From Saccharimonas sp963542675 (lineage in GTDB: Bacteria; Patescibacteriota; Saccharimonadia; Saccharimonadales; Saccharimonadaceae), in NCBI GenBank assembly GCA_963542675.1, contig CAUTXC010000026.1, positions 1-13,068 of the forward strand: a stretch of DNA of 13,068 nucleotides, in the 5' to 3' direction. A program made the translations under genes and the position numbers. The notes under the pieces are model-generated. The model was not told the origin of the DNA and ran no database searches. It worked only from the letters and a program-made list of their open reading frames with translations. Of the stretch, positions 11,615-13,068 are shown in pieces (the first letter of the stretch is position 1; each line of letters opens with the position of its first letter).

Positions 11615-12154
11615 ATGCGTAAACTCCTTCTCGACAAAATCTCTATACCAATCCTTATTCTTGGTGTGTTCGTCGTTGCGGCGATTGGCTGGTGGCTATA
11701 TGAGGGGACGATTGGTAGCTTCACAACGACAATCTTCTATGGGCGCTTTGATCACGATGCAATTCGCCACATGGATGTGAGTTATCAGTCGGGGTATGCG
11801 ATAGACGGCTGGGATGGCAATAATGGTATGGTTATTGGCACCATCACCGACAAAGCGACGCGCGATCGTCTACTGAGTATGCAGCCCTTTACTGATTGCC
11901 CACACGGTTGCTCAGGATGGTACCATTACGGAGACAACCTCCCTCACCCTGAGTCAGTATTTCGAGACACTGCTATCCTTGGTAATCACACTATTCCACC
12001 AAAGAAATTTAGTGATCAAGCTCGAGCAGCCATCAGTAGTGACAACCGCTGCGTGGCACGCTATTCGTCGAGCCATCGCACCAACGATGTATTTTGTTTT
12101 TCACCAAGCAGCGGGGCATTTGTCTATGAGTTTGCTGAAATGAGTGGAATGTAG
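11615..12154 (+). CDS. Small membrane-anchored extracytoplasmic protein with four cysteines
   Basis: A 179-residue protein of unrecognised family. ATG 11615 is chosen from the promoter spacing; the in-frame ATG at 11555 lies within the rplK terminator. Residues 1-8 are basic, residues 9-29 form one hydrophobic helix (ISIPILILGVFVVAAIGWWL), and the rest is polar, so the bulk is likely outside the membrane. Cys95 and Cys99 (DCPHGCSGW), Cys146 and Cys161 could form two disulfides. This fits an exported domain but is not proof. No prepilin motif (G-FTLIE) or lipobox is seen. The gene is in its own transcription unit after rplK. Confidence 0.7.
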   Translation: MRKLLLDKISIPILILGVFVVAAIGWWLYEGTIGSFTTTIFYGRFDHDAIRHMDVSYQSGYAIDGWDGNNGMVIGTITDKATRDRLLSMQPFTDCPHGCSGWYHYGDNLPHPESVFRDTAILGNHTIPPKKFSDQARAAISSDNRCVARYSSSHRTNDVFCFSPSSGAFVYEFAEMSGM

Positions 12155-12166
12155 GTAAAGAGTAGT

Positions 12167-12250
12167 ATGGTGGTGTCAGCGACGAATAAAGAGAACAGTA
12201 ATACGATGCCCGAGAATATAGCCACCTTCGGACTAAGAAGATTATTATAG
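12167..12250 (+). CDS. Possible small ORF (27 residues)
   Basis: An ATG-to-TAG frame encodes a 27-residue peptide (begins MVVSATNKEN, ends FGLRRLL) and almost fills the gap between two genes, ending 16 bases before the next ATG. A GTAAAGAG sequence just upstream could be a weak Shine-Dalgarno. A frame of this length can arise by chance, so confidence is low. Confidence 0.2.
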   Translation: MVVSATNKENSNTMPENIATFGLRRLL

Positions 12251-12266
12251 TACAAGAGGAACGATC

Positions 12267-12776
12267 ATGAGCATGTCATCCACCCACGTCCAGCAACCAC
12301 AAAATATGCCAGTGCGTCGCACTAAGCAGATGGTACGGCTATGGCTCATTTTTGTTATTGTTGCGCTGATATCAGAGGTGATATCATATATAGTCAATTA
12401 CCCTACGACTCACTACACACGAATAGATCCAGTTTGGGCAGCTACCGTAATTTTCAGTATAGATGCAGCTTGCTTTGCGGCTGGCATGCTATGGCTTGGC
12501 CGTGGCAGGAGGCCTATTTCGCGCATCATCTATGGCTCAGCAGCGTTCTTAATGGGCGCATTTGCCTTCCAGGCTGGACATGGATTCATTCCCGCCTCAA
12601 TAACTATAGCACTGAGCTTCCTTGTCGCGACGCTTGCTACCATTCCTCGCTTTCACGTGCGTCATTACAAGCAGGTAGAGATAGCTATGAGTGTATTGAT
12701 TATCGTTGGCGCACTTGGGCTAGCATGGGCGTTTCGTATTGTTAGTATGTATCATCCACCTCTGCAGATTCATTGA
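12267..12776 (+). CDS. Small multi-pass membrane protein of unknown function
   Basis: A 169-residue protein with about five predicted membrane helices (roughly 22-43, 57-77, 87-105, 108-127 and 137-159) and a polar N-terminal tail of about 20 residues. Charged loops such as GRGRRPISR and PRFHVRHYKQ suggest the topology. No family was recognised and no catalytic motif is visible. AAGAGGA (12254-12260) is a Shine-Dalgarno six bases before the ATG. A TATTAT at 12243-12248 could be a -10, or the gene may be read through from upstream. It ends in TGA. Confidence 0.7.
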   Translation: MSMSSTHVQQPQNMPVRRTKQMVRLWLIFVIVALISEVISYIVNYPTTHYTRIDPVWAATVIFSIDAACFAAGMLWLGRGRRPISRIIYGSAAFLMGAFAFQAGHGFIPASITIALSFLVATLATIPRFHVRHYKQVEIAMSVLIIVGALGLAWAFRIVSMYHPPLQIH

Positions 12777-12804
12777 AAGAATGGCAACGTATCGACCTAA
12801 GGAT

Positions 12805-12838
12805 CTATAAGCCTGCAGAAGTCCTTTCACGCTTATAG
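12805..12838. repeat. Inverted repeat after the membrane protein gene
   Basis: CTATAAGC (12805-12812) and GCTTATAG (12831-12838) are perfect arms separated by 18 bases. There is no T tract on either side, so a terminator role is doubtful. The rest of 12777-12943 holds nothing recognised. Confidence 0.35.
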
Positions 12839-12943
12839 AATAAAAACATCATCAAGACACACCATGCCCCTTAACCTACACGAACCGTTCCAAGCGTTGA
12901 GAGTTAAGTAATTAGAAATTAGATTGAGTATTGCTCGACAATG

Positions 12944-13068
12944 TCAACGCCTTCTTTGTCGTAGCCACAGGACACCGACCACCAGCACTATTAGCATGAT
13001 GAACAGCCCGATTGCGAAACTGGTCACCATTCCCCAGTCGGTGGCACGGTGCACGACGTCGGCAAGAA
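12944..13068 (-). CDS. C-terminus of a membrane protein (5' part outside window)
   Basis: Reading the minus strand from the window end gives 40 codons to a TGA at 12946-12944: a short polar stretch (LADVVHRATDWG), one long hydrophobic helix (SFAIGLFIMLIVLVVGVLWL) and a basic end RQRRR. This looks like a C-terminal membrane anchor with a cytoplasmic basic stop-transfer tail. The codons are more GC-rich than in the neighbouring genes. The rest of the protein lies beyond the window, so the family cannot be named. Confidence 0.55.
   Translation of the reverse strand, partial: LADVVHRATDWGMVTSFAIGLFIMLIVLVVGVLWLRQRRR

Noticed and set aside
1..13068. Alternative genetic code (UGA as Gly or Trp)
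   Set aside because: TGA serves as a stop in the gene ending at 12776 and the partial gene at 12944, and the only Trp tRNA has anticodon CCA.
1..13068. CRISPR array, insertion sequence or prophage
   Set aside because: No regularly spaced repeats, transposase or integrase motifs, or phage structural genes were seen.

Overview
The window is bacterial chromosome with moderate GC and tightly packed genes. It carries four tRNA genes, part of a replication gene, three ribosomal or transcription-related operon genes, and several membrane or envelope proteins. The best guess is a Patescibacteria/CPR genome, probably Candidatus Saccharibacteria. The reasons are short genes, many lineage-specific membrane proteins, a fused glycosyltransferase-like/LysM-like protein, a divergent L11, and many genes that start directly at the predicted transcription start. 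TGA is used as a normal stop (for example at 12774-12776) and the only tRNA-Trp has anticodon CCA. This argues for the standard bacterial code and against the UGA=Gly groups (Gracilibacteria, Absconditabacteria). The taxonomic call is inference; no rRNA gene is present to confirm it.

Layout. 1-1520: 3' part of holB (DNA polymerase III delta') followed by a membrane-anchored TPR protein whose promoter lies in the end of holB. 1563-3112: minus-strand tRNA-Tyr(GTA)/tRNA-Thr(TGT) unit, an unrecognised 245-residue protein on the plus strand, then a minus-strand tRNA-Thr(GGT); each tRNA unit has its own promoter and terminator. 3113-3443: non-coding, with two promoter-like signals and a stem-loop. 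3444-5201: large membrane protein with a degenerate GT2-like domain and a LysM-like C-terminal domain. 5239-5546: rpmG (bL33) with promoter and terminator. 5547-5825: non-coding. 5826-6572 (minus): conserved-looking protein of unknown function, followed by tRNA-Trp(CCA) on the minus strand. 6837-8235: P-loop kinase-like protein and a YgjP/DUF45-type zinc metallopeptidase. 8297-9931: sensor histidine kinase without a response regulator next to it. 10018-11570: tandem promoters, secE-nusG, then rplK as its own unit with promoter, structured leader and strong terminator. 11579-12776: two small membrane proteins. 12944-13068 (minus): C-terminus of a membrane protein cut by the window end.

How it fits together. 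Many bacteria have tRNA-Thr/Tyr/Gly/Thr, tuf, rpmG, tRNA-Trp, secE, nusG, rplK, rplA in one block. This window holds most of those members in the same left-to-right order, but tuf, tRNA-Gly and rplA are missing, the tRNAs are on the opposite strand, and unrelated genes sit between the members. A second theme is transcription start architecture. Six genes (starts at 636, 2121, 6572 minus, 6837, 8297, 11615) have a TATACT/TATAAT/TACAAT box ending 6 or 7 bases before the start codon, which predicts leaderless mRNAs. The ribosomal, secE/nusG, GT-like and peptidase genes instead have Shine-Dalgarno sequences.
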